The notes beneath the pieces are model-generated. The model searched no databases. It saw only the letters and a list, made by a program, of their open reading frames with translations, and had not been told where the DNA came from. Shown one piece after another: positions 30,674 to 40,575 of a stretch of DNA of 64,000 nucleotides (its first letter is position 1; each line of letters opens with the position of its first letter). Both the position numbers and the translations under genes were made by a program. Source of the stretch: CAWCUK01 sp963798775. Its GTDB lineage: Bacteria; Bacteroidota; Ignavibacteria; Ignavibacteriales; Ignavibacteriaceae. The stretch is taken from the NCBI GenBank assembly GCA_963798775.1, contig CAWCUK010000001.1, positions 1,674,001-1,738,000 of the forward strand. The letters run 5' to 3'.

Positions 30674-30773
30674 AAAAGTTGTGCTCATTGCCTAAAATGT
30701 GTTCAATTATAAATTCGCGCGAATTTAAATACTTATCAATTTCAGTGTGAAATTTTGTACTCATCCAAGAGGT

Positions 30774-30812
30774 GTAGATCAATTTTCATCCCTTTGCGTT
30801 ATTGTAATACAG
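30774..30812 (+). promoter_or_regulatory. Shared TAG-TTTCATCC upstream element, site E
   Basis: GTAG at 30774, then TTTTCATCCCTTTGCGTTAT at 30783 with TGTAAT after. It ends about 25 bases before the ATG at 30836, and its position argues that the regulator starts there and not at an earlier in-frame codon. Confidence 0.6.
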
Positions 30813-30835
30813 CCTTTCTTTATCTAATTTATTTT

Positions 30836-31552
30836 ATGAAAAAAAATATTACAAATAAGACAAGTACAAAAAAAATAAGAATACTACTAATAGAAGATAA
30901 TAGGCTTCTTCATGATGGTATTATCGCCATGCTTAAAAAGCAGCATGATATACAAATTGTTACTGCCGCCGGAAATAAAAGAAATACGATAGAAAAAATT
31001 GCACAGTTAAAACCTGATATAGTTCTTTTAGATTTGGGACTACGCAACAGGAACAGCCTTACCGTAGTTGAAGTTGTAAAAAAAGATTTTCCTGACGCGA
31101 AAGTAATTGTTATGGACCTTGCGCCTGTACCGGGAGATGTAAATCTGTTTGTGCAAGCCGGTGCCGCCGGTTTTCTACTGAAAGATGCTTCGTCAGATGA
31201 TTTCCTTTTTGCTATTCGCGCTGTTGCTGAAGGTGAACAAATACTTCCGCCTAATTTAAATGACTCTCTTTTTTCCGAAATAGTCGACCAAGCGCTTAAA
31301 CGCGGTGAGGGAAAATTAAAAGAAGCCGTCCGCATGACTAAAAGGGAAAGGGAAGTTATTGGATTAGTAGGAGACGGTTTAAGTAATAAAGAAATCGGGC
31401 AAAAGCTGCGTGTTTCCAATTTTACTATAAAAAGCCATATACATAACATATTGCAAAAACTTGAACTGCATACACGCTTAGAAGTAGCAAACTATTCTTA
31501 CTCAACAGGAAGTCGGAAACAAATAATTAAAGATATATCCATCATTGATTAA
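30836..31552 (+). CDS. NarL/FixJ-family response regulator
   Basis: 238 residues from the ATG at 30836. Receiver: L-L-I-E-D-N-R-L-L, phosphoacceptor in L-L-D-L-G-L-R-N, K-D-A. C-terminal LuxR-type helix-turn-helix: M-T-K-R-E-R-E-V-I-G-L-V, L-S-N-K-E-I-G-Q-K-L, T-I-K-S-H-I-H-N-I-L. It resembles 32019-32720 and the broken 24375-25032. A basic N-terminal extension (K-K-N-I-T-N-K-T) is not typical. Confidence 0.9.
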   Translation: MKKNITNKTSTKKIRILLIEDNRLLHDGIIAMLKKQHDIQIVTAAGNKRNTIEKIAQLKPDIVLLDLGLRNRNSLTVVEVVKKDFPDAKVIVMDLAPVPGDVNLFVQAGAAGFLLKDASSDDFLFAIRAVAEGEQILPPNLNDSLFSEIVDQALKRGEGKLKEAVRMTKREREVIGLVGDGLSNKEIGQKLRVSNFTIKSHIHNILQKLELHTRLEVANYSYSTGSRKQIIKDISIID

Positions 31553-31615
31553 AATGTTAATAGGAATATTAAAACCATTTTAGCCAATAATTTCTAAAAC
31601 ATAAGAGGAAGTTAA

Positions 31616-31744
31616 ATGAGCAAAAGCCAAAACAGCAAAAAAAGCACTAAAAAAGAACCCGTTAAATCAATGAAAGAAAAAAAAGAAGCTAAAAGAGAAA
31701 AAAAGAACGCGAAGAAGAATTCGGGAGCGTTTGATAATTTATAA
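31616..31744 (+). CDS. Small lysine-rich protein
   Basis: 42 residues starting M-S-K-S-Q-N-S-K-K-S, about 40 percent lysine, ending in a less basic tail (N-S-G-A-F-D-N-L). AGAGGA lies seven bases before the ATG, supporting translation. Its composition suggests nucleic acid or ribosome binding. The 274 bases after it, up to 32019, show no other feature. Confidence 0.5.
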   Translation: MSKSQNSKKSTKKEPVKSMKEKKEAKREKKNAKKNSGAFDNL

Positions 31745-32018
31745 ATTTAAGAAATTAAAAATTAAACAGTTTTAAATAAAATCTTTTTTAATCGGTTCAC
31801 CATTATTGTCTCCGCGATACGTCCAAAAAAATTGTTTGGCAAGCACGCAAACTTTATCTTCAAAATTATAAAAAGGATGGCTTCCCTTCGTTTTTCCCTC
31901 ATATCAAAAAATAAAGTAACATATCTGTTAAACTAATTGCATGCCAAAGTTGAATCAACTAAATTTATACAAATTTATAATTTGCTAATCGTAATTTATT
32001 TAAAGCTCTACTGGATTT

Positions 32019-32720
32019 ATGGAAAATATTCAAATTGTAGTTATAGAAGACAATCGTTTATTGCGCGAAGGAATTACCGCAATGATTGAGGAACAGCCCG
32101 ATTTAAAAGTAACAGGCGCTTTTGGAGATTGTACAAAAGCTTTACAATTTATCCGCAAGTCACAGCCCAAAATAGTACTTCTAGATCTTGGATTAAGAAA
32201 TCAAAGCAGTTTAAATCTTGCCAAATCCTTAAAAAAAGAATTTCAAAAGATAAAAATTATTATGATGGACATGGTCCCTTTACAAGAAGATTTATTAATA
32301 TTCATACAAGTCGGTGTTTCAGGTTTCATCCTAAAAGAAGCGACCGTAGATGATTTTCTACAAACAATCAGGGCAGTTTCCGGGGGTGCTAAAGCATTGC
32401 CTTCAAATTTAACCGAATCCCTCTTTGCCCAAATTGTAAATAGAGCGGTAATCGATTCATCCCCTTCAAAATTAATTAGCGCCGTAAGGATGACGAAAAG
32501 AGAAAGGCAAGTAATCGATTTGGTAGCTGATGGACTGACAAATAAAGAAATTGCCCAAAAACTTAATCTTTCCACATACACAATAAAGAGCCATATCCAT
32601 AATATACTTGAAAAGCTGGCGATACATACACGCGTACAAATTGCTAAATACGCGCATACTTCAGAAGATTATTCAGCAGACATTAAATCAATTTCATTAG
32701 GGGAAGAACCGGAAGATTAA
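32019..32720 (+). CDS. NarL/FixJ-family response regulator
   Basis: 233 residues. Receiver with I-E-D-N-R-L-L-R-E-G, phosphoacceptor in L-L-D-L-G-L-R-N-Q, and LuxR-type helix-turn-helix (M-T-K-R-E-R-Q-V-I-D-L-V-A-D-G-L-T-N-K). It is the closest intact relative of the pseudogene at 24375. I did not find the TTTCATCC element before it. A possible partner is the YidB-domain kinase at 28562. Confidence 0.9.
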   Translation: MENIQIVVIEDNRLLREGITAMIEEQPDLKVTGAFGDCTKALQFIRKSQPKIVLLDLGLRNQSSLNLAKSLKKEFQKIKIIMMDMVPLQEDLLIFIQVGVSGFILKEATVDDFLQTIRAVSGGAKALPSNLTESLFAQIVNRAVIDSSPSKLISAVRMTKRERQVIDLVADGLTNKEIAQKLNLSTYTIKSHIHNILEKLAIHTRVQIAKYAHTSEDYSADIKSISLGEEPED

Positions 32721-32860
32721 TTTACTGTTTACCGCTTATTTATACTTACCAAACTTTCCTTACTTGCAAAGCTAAAAAATAATTTAATATTCCATATGCT
32801 GAACATTTTAATGTTCTCAAAACTTATAAATTATATGTTTTAAAGCGTGCTCGTTATTTT

Positions 32861-32889
32861 TTGGAAAATTTTAGATATTACTACTCTTA
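32861..32889 (+). promoter_or_regulatory. ECF-type promoter upstream of sbcCD
   Basis: TTGGAAA (32861-32867), 17 bases, TCTTA (32885-32889), about 70 bases before sbcD. It is the leftmost of eleven matching sites in the window. Confidence 0.65.
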
Positions 32890-32959
32890 TTAAATAGAAA
32901 AGAATTCCGGCGGAGCTTCCGTTTAAGATAATTTTAACCAAATAAAAAAAGATAAAAAT

Positions 32960-34099
32960 ATGATCAATTTTATACATATCTCCGATACGCATTTAGGATT
33001 TTGTGATTTAGATATTCAAGACGATAACGGGAATAATATAAGGGAAGAAGATGTTTATTTTTCTTTTAGAAATATTGTTGATATTATAATCGAGCAAAAA
33101 CCGGATTTTGTAATACATGCCGGAGATATTTTCCACCGTTCATCCCCCACAAATAGGGCTTTAATCGCGGCTAACCAGGAGTTGAATAGACTGGTGGCGG
33201 CCGGAATTCCTATTTACATAATAGCCGGAAATCATGATTTTCCGAAATCATCTTTTACAAAACCAATTCATCATCTATTCAAAACAGTTATAAAAGGGGA
33301 AATATTTTTTGGTGAAAAATACGAGCGATATGAAAACGACCGTTATATAATACATGCCCTGCCCCATATAAATAATGAGGCTGCCTTTGTGGCCGAAGCG
33401 TCAAAAATTAAAGTCAATAATAAAGATAAAAAGAATATTCTGGTTACTCATTTATCGCTGCCTGATTTTAGAATGGATGAATACGGCGAACGAGTTCTTA
33501 ATAAAAATGTTTTAGATAGACTGAAGGATTTTGATTATATCGCTTTGGGGCATTGGCATCGGTTTAAGCATATAGAAAAATTCGGCAATGTGTTTTATTC
33601 CGGTTCAACCGAAAGATTTTCTCAATCGGAATACGACTATGATAAAGGAATAATTAATGTAACTATTGATGAGGAAGGCACAAAAACAGAATTTATTCCT
33701 ATTAAAACCAGGAACTGTTATAAAATTAAAGTGGAAAAATGCGCGGAAAAATCTAAAGCGGAAATAATTGCTGAAATAGAAACTAAAATTAAAATTTTAA
33801 ACTTAGATCAGAGCATAGTCCATATTAGCCTGCAAGAACTTTCCTCAGCCCGGTATTATGAAATTTCAAAAGAAGATTTTGATGGAATATTCGACGGAAC
33901 TCTTTTTTACTCCTATTCCAAAACACTACAAGGAGGTTCTGAGGAAATTATTTATGACAGCGAGTCTTTCGATTTAAGAGAACAGCTTAATGTTGAGCTT
34001 ACAAAATTTTTTACCGTTAAAGCGGAGCTGGAAGAGGTTTTCGGGTTAACTTCAAAATTACTTAATGAAATTGAGGAAGAGGAAAGTAATGCGGATTAA
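32960..34099 (+). CDS. sbcD: SbcD-type nuclease subunit (Mre11 family)
   Basis: 379 residues. Metallophosphoesterase motifs are complete: D9-x-H11, G-D56-I-F-H, G-N91-H92-D, H164, and G-H198-W-H200. SbcD with SbcC forms an ATP-dependent complex that opens hairpins and trims blocked DNA ends. The stop overlaps the sbcC start by 11 bases. An ECF-type promoter precedes it, and the first CRISPR leader follows the pair. Confidence 0.9.
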   Translation: MINFIHISDTHLGFCDLDIQDDNGNNIREEDVYFSFRNIVDIIIEQKPDFVIHAGDIFHRSSPTNRALIAANQELNRLVAAGIPIYIIAGNHDFPKSSFTKPIHHLFKTVIKGEIFFGEKYERYENDRYIIHALPHINNEAAFVAEASKIKVNNKDKKNILVTHLSLPDFRMDEYGERVLNKNVLDRLKDFDYIALGHWHRFKHIEKFGNVFYSGSTERFSQSEYDYDKGIINVTIDEEGTKTEFIPIKTRNCYKIKVEKCAEKSKAEIIAEIETKIKILNLDQSIVHISLQELSSARYYEISKEDFDGIFDGTLFYSYSKTLQGGSEEIIYDSESFDLREQLNVELTKFFTVKAELEEVFGLTSKLLNEIEEEESNAD

Positions 34100-36489
34100 T
34101 AAAATTACTTTAGAAAATTTTAAGCAGTATAAAAAAGAAACTATCGCTTTCCCGGAAGGATTGATAGGTTTAATTGGAAAAAACGGAGCAGGCAAATCTA
34201 CCGTTTTTGAAGCCGTTTCTCTCGCGCTTTATGGTAAGTGCGAAATGCCGAAAGATAAAATTAAAAATGATAAAGCTTCCCCGAAAGAAGCTGTGCTTGT
34301 TGAACTTGAGTTTGAAGATAGAGATAAATGCTTATAGAATAAAACGAGAATTTAGAGGCAGAGTTCTTAAAGCCGAAGCCGAATTTTTTATCGATAATAG
34401 ATCCTCTGCGGTTGGGATAAAAGAAGTAAATAAAGAGATTCTTAAGGTTCTGAAAATTGATTACAAAAATTTTAATAATTCATTTTTCGCCTCTCAAAAA
34501 GAAGTCGCTTCTTTACTAAAGTTAAATCAAAAAGAGAGGGAAATTTCTATCAGAAAAATGATCGGTTTGGAAAAACTTGATAAACTTGACGACAGAGTTA
34601 AGGGCGCGGTAAAAGATTTAAATGAGAGAATAAAAATAAAAAAAGAATCTTTACTAACAGAAGATGAAAAGTACAATTTGGAGAATGCCCAAAAAGAGAA
34701 TGAACAAAAATTAAAAGTAGAGAACGAAAAATGCGGTAAAGCTAAAGCAAAAGTTGAAGTAGCAAGTAAAGAATATGAGGCTCTGAAGTGGAAATTAAAA
34801 CAATCGGACGAACTGAAAAATGAATTTGATAAGGTTAATAATAAAATTAATATAGAAAACGAAAAAATAAAAAATAACCTGCGGCAGATCGGAAAGGTTG
34901 AAAATGAAATAGAAGAATTAAATCGGATGATTGAGCGCTTAAAGGAATTGGAGCCGAAAAAAAAGCGGTTCCTGGAAAAAGATAAACGCTATGAGGAACT
35001 TCTTAAGCTCAAATCTAAATTGGAAAGAAAAATTGCCTCGAAGAAGAAAATAGAAGACTGCGAAAAAGATTTAGCCGAACTTAAAAATGAACAGGATAAA
35101 TTAAATAAAGAAATTGATAAGCTTAAGAACGTTGAACAAAAAATTGAAGCACTGCAAAAACATATAAACGCTTCCGAAGGCCTAATTAAAACCGAATCCG
35201 AAAAAAGAGATTTAATTAATGAAATTATTTCCAAAGCGAAGGGAAAAATAGAACAAAGCGCCGCGAGGTTAGAAAGCATAAAAAACATCGGTAAGATGTC
35301 TAACTGTCCCGAATGCGAAAGACCTCTAAAGGAGCATTACGATAAATTAATAAAAAAATATGAGGATGAATTAACCGAGAATGAAACAACGGTAAGTGAT
35401 AAAAAAATTTTGCTGGAGCAGTCGGATAAGAAAATCGAAAATCTCGGTAAAGAACGAGCTGATTATAAGCGTGAGTTTCATAAACTTGAAGGAGAGATAG
35501 AAAACAGAAGAAACCTCCAAATTCGTATAAATGAGACCGCGAAAAAAATAAGTTATAAAAATAAAATTGTTGAGGCGGAAGTAAAAGAATATGAGGAATT
35601 GGCGGATATAAAATTTGAAGAAAAAGAGTTAAAAGATGTTTCGGCTGAGAAAGAAATCTTAAAACCAGAATTTGATGAGTATAATAAAACCAAAACAAAA
35701 TCAGAAGAACTGCCGAAAAAAGAAACGGATTTAAATTCCCTTAAAGCGGAAGAAGACACCCTCAGGGTAAGTTTGAATGAATTAAAAACTGTTTTGGAAA
35801 ACATAAAATTTGATTCCGATAAACATGCGGCACTTAAAGAACAGCGGGAACGCGCGGAAGATGAACTTAATCAGTTAAAAGAAATACTTCATAAAATTGA
35901 AAAAACTTTGGAAGTTATAAAGAATAAAATAAAAGAAGATACTAACGCCTTAAGAACTAATGAAGAAATGTTAAAAGAGATTGAGAACTTAAATAAAAAG
36001 CAAAATTTGTACGACAGATTAAGAAATCTTGTTGTAGAATTTAAATCCAAAATAACTTCGCGGGAATTACCCGCGATATCCCGGGAAGCCTCAAAATTAT
36101 TTTCTAAAATTACTATGAACAGATATTATAATCTAAAGATTGATACCGAATTTAACTTTAAAGTTAGCAGGGAAGATAAAGAAGTTGAGTTGGAGAGTCT
36201 TTCCGGAGGTGAAAAAGATTTAGCAAGCTTATGCCTCCGTGTCGCTATCAGCAAAAGAATTTCAGCCTTAATGGGAAGGGCTAATATGGGTTTTTTGGCG
36301 CTTGATGAAGTTTTCGGGAGCCAAGATGAGGAAAGAAGAGAAGAACTAATGAACGCGCTCGGCAAAATATCGGTTGAATTTAAACAGATTTTTGTAGTAT
36401 CACACAACCAGGATGTACAGGAACAATTCCCCAATCTCCTGTTAATAAATAAAAAGAACGGTTACAGCCAAGCCGAAATAAGATGCTGA
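34089..36489 (+). CDS. sbcC: SbcC-type ATPase (Rad50 family), one frameshift
   Basis: About 799 residues when one extra base near 34331-34333 is removed: E-F-E-D-R-D-K continues as A-Y-R-I-K-R-E-F. Walker A G-K-N-G-A-G-K-S-T (30-38), long coiled coils, a zinc hook N-C-P-E-C (about 406-409), ABC signature L-S-G-G-E-K-D, and Walker B F-L-A-L-D-E-V-F-G (about 736-744). It partners SbcD. The break lies just after the Walker A region, so if real it would inactivate the protein; an assembly error is likelier given the otherwise perfect frame. Confidence 0.88.
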
Positions 36490-36596
36490 AAAATAAAAAA
36501 GCATAAAAAAAAGAAGGCGACTTAAAAAAAGAAGTTGTTTGGAAAAGACAAAAATCGTAATTTATTAAAAGATTTGACGCGGTTTTTAAAAAATGA

Positions 36597-36832
36597 CTAA
36601 CCTATTGCTATTTTTTAAAAAACGGGCTATTTTTCGCTGTAAGTTATTAAATAAAAAGAAGATATAGCGAAAATAACTTAAAAAGAGGTTACGGAAACTC
36701 CGTATCTCTATTATTTACAATAAGTTACAGCCGCGTAAGTTCTTTGAAAAACTGAAAAAACCGTGTCTCAAAATGAGGTTACGGAAAAGGGCCTCTTAAA
36801 TCATTGTTTCTTAATAGCTTACAAAGGGTACT
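36597..36832 (+). promoter_or_regulatory. CRISPR array 1 leader
   Basis: 236 bases from C-T-A-A-C-C-T-A-T-T-G-C to the first repeat, closely similar along its length to the leader of array 2 (60022-60257, also 236 bases). It contains two copies of GAGGTTACGGAAA (36685-36697 and 36775-36787), 90 bases apart. It lies directly after sbcC; no gene overlaps it. Confidence 0.8.
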
Positions 36833-39274
36833 GTCAGAATTAAACTTCCTTGTTCAAAAGGATTGAGACCATGGTATCATGTCACTTAGCTATCACAGCA
36901 GAATTACTAACGTCAGAATTAAACTTCCTTGTTCAAAAGGATTGAGACTATACACATAGACTTCGTAGTCATATCTATCAACTACTTGCGTCAGAATTAA
37001 ACTTCCTTGTTCAAAAGGATTGAGACTCGAAAGACTTGAGCGGTTACTACTGTAATCGCTATTTATAGTCAGAATTAAACTTCCTTGTTCAAAAGGATTG
37101 AGACTGAGCTATAATATTTATCTTCGCACATAATGCTGAGTTTATGCGTCAGAATTAAACTTCCTTGTTCAAAAGGATTGAGACATTATAATCTATTTCA
37201 GACTATTATGTTCAGTGTTAATCGTCAGAATTAAACTTCCTTGTTCAAAAGGATTGAGACATTACCTGTATAATGTCAGAGTATAATTGTCATCTTACGT
37301 CAGAATTAAACTTCCTTGTTCAAAAGGATTGAGACGAATCAGCATTCGTCGTAAAGTAGTACCTTAATTTACGTCAGAATTAAACTTCCTTGTTCAAAAG
37401 GATTGAGACCGTATTATACATATTGCGCTAGTAGTCCACTGTAGACTTTGTCAGAATTAAACTTCCTTGTTCAAAAGGATTGAGACTATGTCAGATTCAA
37501 CCAGCATTGTTTCCGTTCAAGTAAGTGTCAGAATTAAACTTCCTTGTTCAAAAGGATTGAGACTCTGTAGTTACAGTGTCTTGTACATCATTATCCTGAT
37601 TCTGTCAGAATTAAACTTCCTTGTTCAAAAGGATTGAGACATCTAGTTAAGTTAACAGCGGATATAACTATGAGTATCATCAGTCAGAATTAAACTTCCT
37701 TGTTCAAAAGGATTGAGACTATACTGATCGACTAGTTCTACCATAATTTATTATTGTCAGAATTAAACTTCCTTGTTCAAAAGGATTGAGACTATAATAT
37801 TGCGCAGAATTGTTTACGCATTAATATACGTCAGAATTAAACTTCCTTGTTCAAAAGGATTGAGACAATTGAATTAGCTGGTAAATCAGTGGACACAGTA
37901 ACGTCAGAATTAAACTTCCTTGTTCAAAAGGATTGAGACCTTAATCGTCGAGCTGATATTGAAAAAGTCATGTTCGTCAGAATTAAACTTCCTTGTTCAA
38001 AAGGATTGAGACTCATCAGAATCATCAGAACTTAAGCAATTACGTCAGAATTAAACTTCCTTGTTCAAAAGGATTGAGACCTTAAAATCGTCATACGATA
38101 TATTTTTGAATATCATGTCAGAATTAAACTTCCTTGTTCAAAAGGATTGAGACTAATATCAGATTGCTCACTGAGAAGTTAAAACTTATACGTCAGAATT
38201 AAACTTCCTTGTTCAAAAGGATTGAGACTTAATACTTGAATGATTCATCTACTTATTCAGTTAATATGTCAGAATTAAACTTCCTTGTTCAAAAGGATTG
38301 AGACACTAAAATTCAATCTGCATCGTTATACTCAATAACGTCAGAATTAAACTTCCTTGTTCAAAAGGATTGAGACTGACTCATGACGTCTAAATTATCA
38401 TCGGCATAATTCATGTCAGAATTAAACTTCCTTGTTCAAAAGGATTGAGACATAGCTATGCGTGTTTAATGCTCAAGTAGCTATGTAAACATGTCAGAAT
38501 TAAACTTCCTTGTTCAAAAGGATTGAGACATGATGTCAAAGTCATGCCACACGATTTGCTCGTAATTTCGTCAGAATTAAACTTCCTTGTTCAAAAGGAT
38601 TGAGACTAATAATGCCATTTACAGCTATATAATACCTATTGCTATGTCAGAATTAAACTTCCTTGTTCAAAAGGATTGAGACGCTATAGGTCTGTCAATG
38701 CAAGTCAGGCCACTTAACTCAAGTCAGAATTAAACTTCCTTGTTCAAAAGGATTGAGACTCTCACTATGCATTATGATATCTTACTTAAGTCTTGCGTCA
38801 GAATTAAACTTCCTTGTTCAAAAGGATTGAGACATATTGAATATTCCTATAGGATCTCATATTATGGCTTACGTCAGAATTAAACTTCCTTGTTCAAAAG
38901 GATTGAGACCTATGTCCCGTGCTCATCAACAATCTCATACGTAGAGAGTCAGAATTAAACTTCCTTGTTCAAAAGGATTGAGACAGACCAATGGAAAAGG
39001 TACCCCTTAAGGTCCATTTGTCAGAATTAAACTTCCTTGTTCAAAAGGATTGAGACGAACTATAAGTTTGAGCACCTATTTCTGCATACCTTGTCAGAAT
39101 TAAACTTCCTTGTTCAAAAGGATTGAGACTGAGAAGAGCTCTTTCGCATCAAGAGAGAGTCTGTCTCTGTCAGAATTAAACTTCCTTGTTCAAAAGGATT
39201 GAGACAATTTTATGGGTTTCCCCTCTGCGGAGTTCATGCTCTACGTCAGAATTAAACTTCCTTGTTCAAAAGGA
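36833..39274 (+). CRISPR. CRISPR array 1: 33 repeats, 32 spacers
   Basis: 37-base repeat beginning GTCAGAATTA and ending AAAAGGATTGAGAC. I count 32 full copies and a last one truncated after AAAAGGA (39245-39274). Spacers are about 35-44 bases. TCCTT and AAGGA can pair across a six-base loop, and the final ATTGAGAC would be the crRNA 5' tag, so the array is read on the plus strand from the leader at the left. No cas gene touches it; the repeat differs from array 2 mainly at positions in or near the loop, so the Cas6 at 57730 should process both. Confidence 0.97.
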
Positions 39275-39329
39275 CTTCGGCGGCTGGCGCCGCAATTACC
39301 AATTACTAATTAATAATTACTATGATTAA

Positions 39330-39525
39330 CAATGAGTAGCTGTTTGGCTTTTAAGAATTCTAACAAAGCGGCAATTTAATTTTGTAGAGCGACGATCCCT
39401 CGTCGCTTAAGCCAGAAATTGATTTGATAAATAATTAAGGCTAAACCATAAACAAATCCAGAAAAAAGTTCATGGTTTTTTTCAAAATTATTCATTGCTA
39501 AACCAATCCGGCAAAGCCGCAATTA
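39330..39525 (+). repeat. Direct repeat, copy 1 (196 bp)
   Basis: Begins CAATGAGTAGCTGTTTGGC and ends GGCAAAGCCGCAATTA. It is nearly identical to 39692-39886 (a few differences, one indel). It contains the hairpin AGCGACGATCCCTCGTCGCT. Confidence 0.85.
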
Positions 39526-39691
39526 AGAATTAACAATTAACAAAGAACCGCAGATGACGAGAAGAATTTTTAATAATGCTAAGCAAGTTCGGAATTGGTA
39601 ATTGCACATTATTCATTAGTAATTGCGAAGCTCTACCTCCTTGTTCAAAAGGACTTTAGCGGCAAAGCCGCAATTAAGAATTACCAATTAA

Positions 39692-39886
39692 CAATGAGTA
39701 GCTGTTTGGCTTTTAAAAGTTCTAACAAAGCGGCAATTTAATTTTGTAGAGCGACGATCCCTCGTCGCTTAAGCAGAAATTGATTTGATAAATAATTAAG
39801 GCTAAACCATAAACAAATCCAGAAAAAAGTTCATGGTTTTTTTCAAAATTATTCATTGCTAAACCAATCCGGCAAAGCCGCAATTA
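39692..39886 (+). repeat. Direct repeat, copy 2 (195 bp)
   Basis: Same unit as 39330-39525. Each copy is preceded by a truncated CRISPR repeat end with the sequence AAAAGGACTT, suggesting the whole trailer block was duplicated. Confidence 0.85.
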
Positions 39887-40153
39887 CCAATTACTAATTA
39901 AAAATTACTAATCGGAGAAAAAACCAATCATGTTAAGAGGATGCTGAAATGATACTGATATTCATCAGCACAGGGCCCAGCATGACATCGCGCTTTTCAA
40001 CGTTCCGCGAAAGACCAAAGCGATTTGTCATCCCCCGTAATCTTCAATCATTATACATTTTTAGCATTTTGAAGAAAAATATCTTTAAGAAAAAGTAGAT
40101 TTTCCTTGCTAATAATTTAAGAAAATGTTAAGCTTGAGAAGCTTATCAATTCA

Positions 40154-40200
40154 ACCCTCAACCCCAAGTAAAATTGGAATCCCGTTGAGGGTCTTTTTTT
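40154..40200 (+). terminator. Rho-independent terminator
   Basis: ACCCTCAAC (40154-40162) pairs with GTTGAGGGT (40184-40192), followed by C and seven T. A shorter perfect hairpin TAAGCTT-GAG-AAGCTTA (about 40132-40148) lies just upstream, so a small transcript may end here. Confidence 0.75.
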
Positions 40201-40230
40201 GCCTTCACCTCTAATTATATAAAATTATTT

Positions 40231-40259
40231 TTGGAAAGATCGCGAATTGAACTCTCTAA
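40231..40259 (+). promoter_or_regulatory. ECF-type promoter upstream of small membrane protein
   Basis: TTGGAAA (40231-40237), 17 bases, TCTAA (40255-40259). The open frame upstream of the ATG at 40291 begins in this element, which shows that the protein starts at 40291. Confidence 0.7.
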
Positions 40260-40290
40260 TAAAGTAATAAAGTTTATTAGAGGATTTATT

Positions 40291-40524
40291 ATGTATTTAT
40301 TAGTCGGAGTAATTTTTTCGGCCGGTATTATTTTATTATCGTTATATTTTTTCGTGTTCAAAACAGCTAATATATTTGTAAGTATATTAACTGTGTTTAC
40401 CGTTTTTCTACTACTGGTTTTAACTAAATTTATGCACGCTATTTTTGTGGGAATTTTTGTCTTATGCGCGGGGCTGTTTGTAATTTATTTTGTAAATAAA
40501 AATAAATCAAAAAATAAAGATTGA
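40291..40524 (+). CDS. Small membrane protein
   Basis: 77 residues starting M-Y-L-L-V-G, with AGAGGA ahead of the ATG. Three hydrophobic segments (about 2-22, 24-42 and 45-68) and a lysine-rich tail (N-K-N-K-S-K-N-K-D). Family not recognised. It stands alone between the CRISPR trailer and the convergent helicase gene, under an ECF-type promoter. Confidence 0.6.
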   Translation: MYLLVGVIFSAGIILLSLYFFVFKTANIFVSILTVFTVFLLLVLTKFMHAIFVGIFVLCAGLFVIYFVNKNKSKNKD

Positions 40525-40575
40525 ATTCTTTCCCTTCCCATTTTATTTAATCATTTTATACAGCTATAAAATATT

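Larger units (their letters stand above)
39275..40150. other. Gene-free trailer region with repeated debris
   Basis: After the truncated last repeat comes CTTCGGCGGC and an imperfect hairpin, then AT-rich repeats. The small hairpin GCGGCAAAGCCGC (or GGCAAAGCC) with CAATTA after it occurs near 39509, 39658 and 39869. A partial CRISPR repeat (CTCCTTGTTCAAAAGGACTT) sits near 39638. The near-identical 196-base units are listed separately. No coding frame is supported. Confidence 0.7.

Noticed and set aside
36539..36567. TTTGGAAA, 17 bases, TATTA before leader 1 as a further ECF-type promoter
   Set aside because: The second half is TATTA and not TCTNA, so I left it out of the set.
40021..40060. 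TCATCCCCCGTAATCTTCAA as a sixth TTTCATCC element
   Set aside because: It lacks the TAG and the TTYGC part and lies in trailer debris, far from a start codon.
40231..40290. Upstream extension of the small membrane protein from a TTG at 40231
   Set aside because: The TTG is the first base triplet of the promoter element TTGGAAA; the ATG at 40291 has its own ribosome site.
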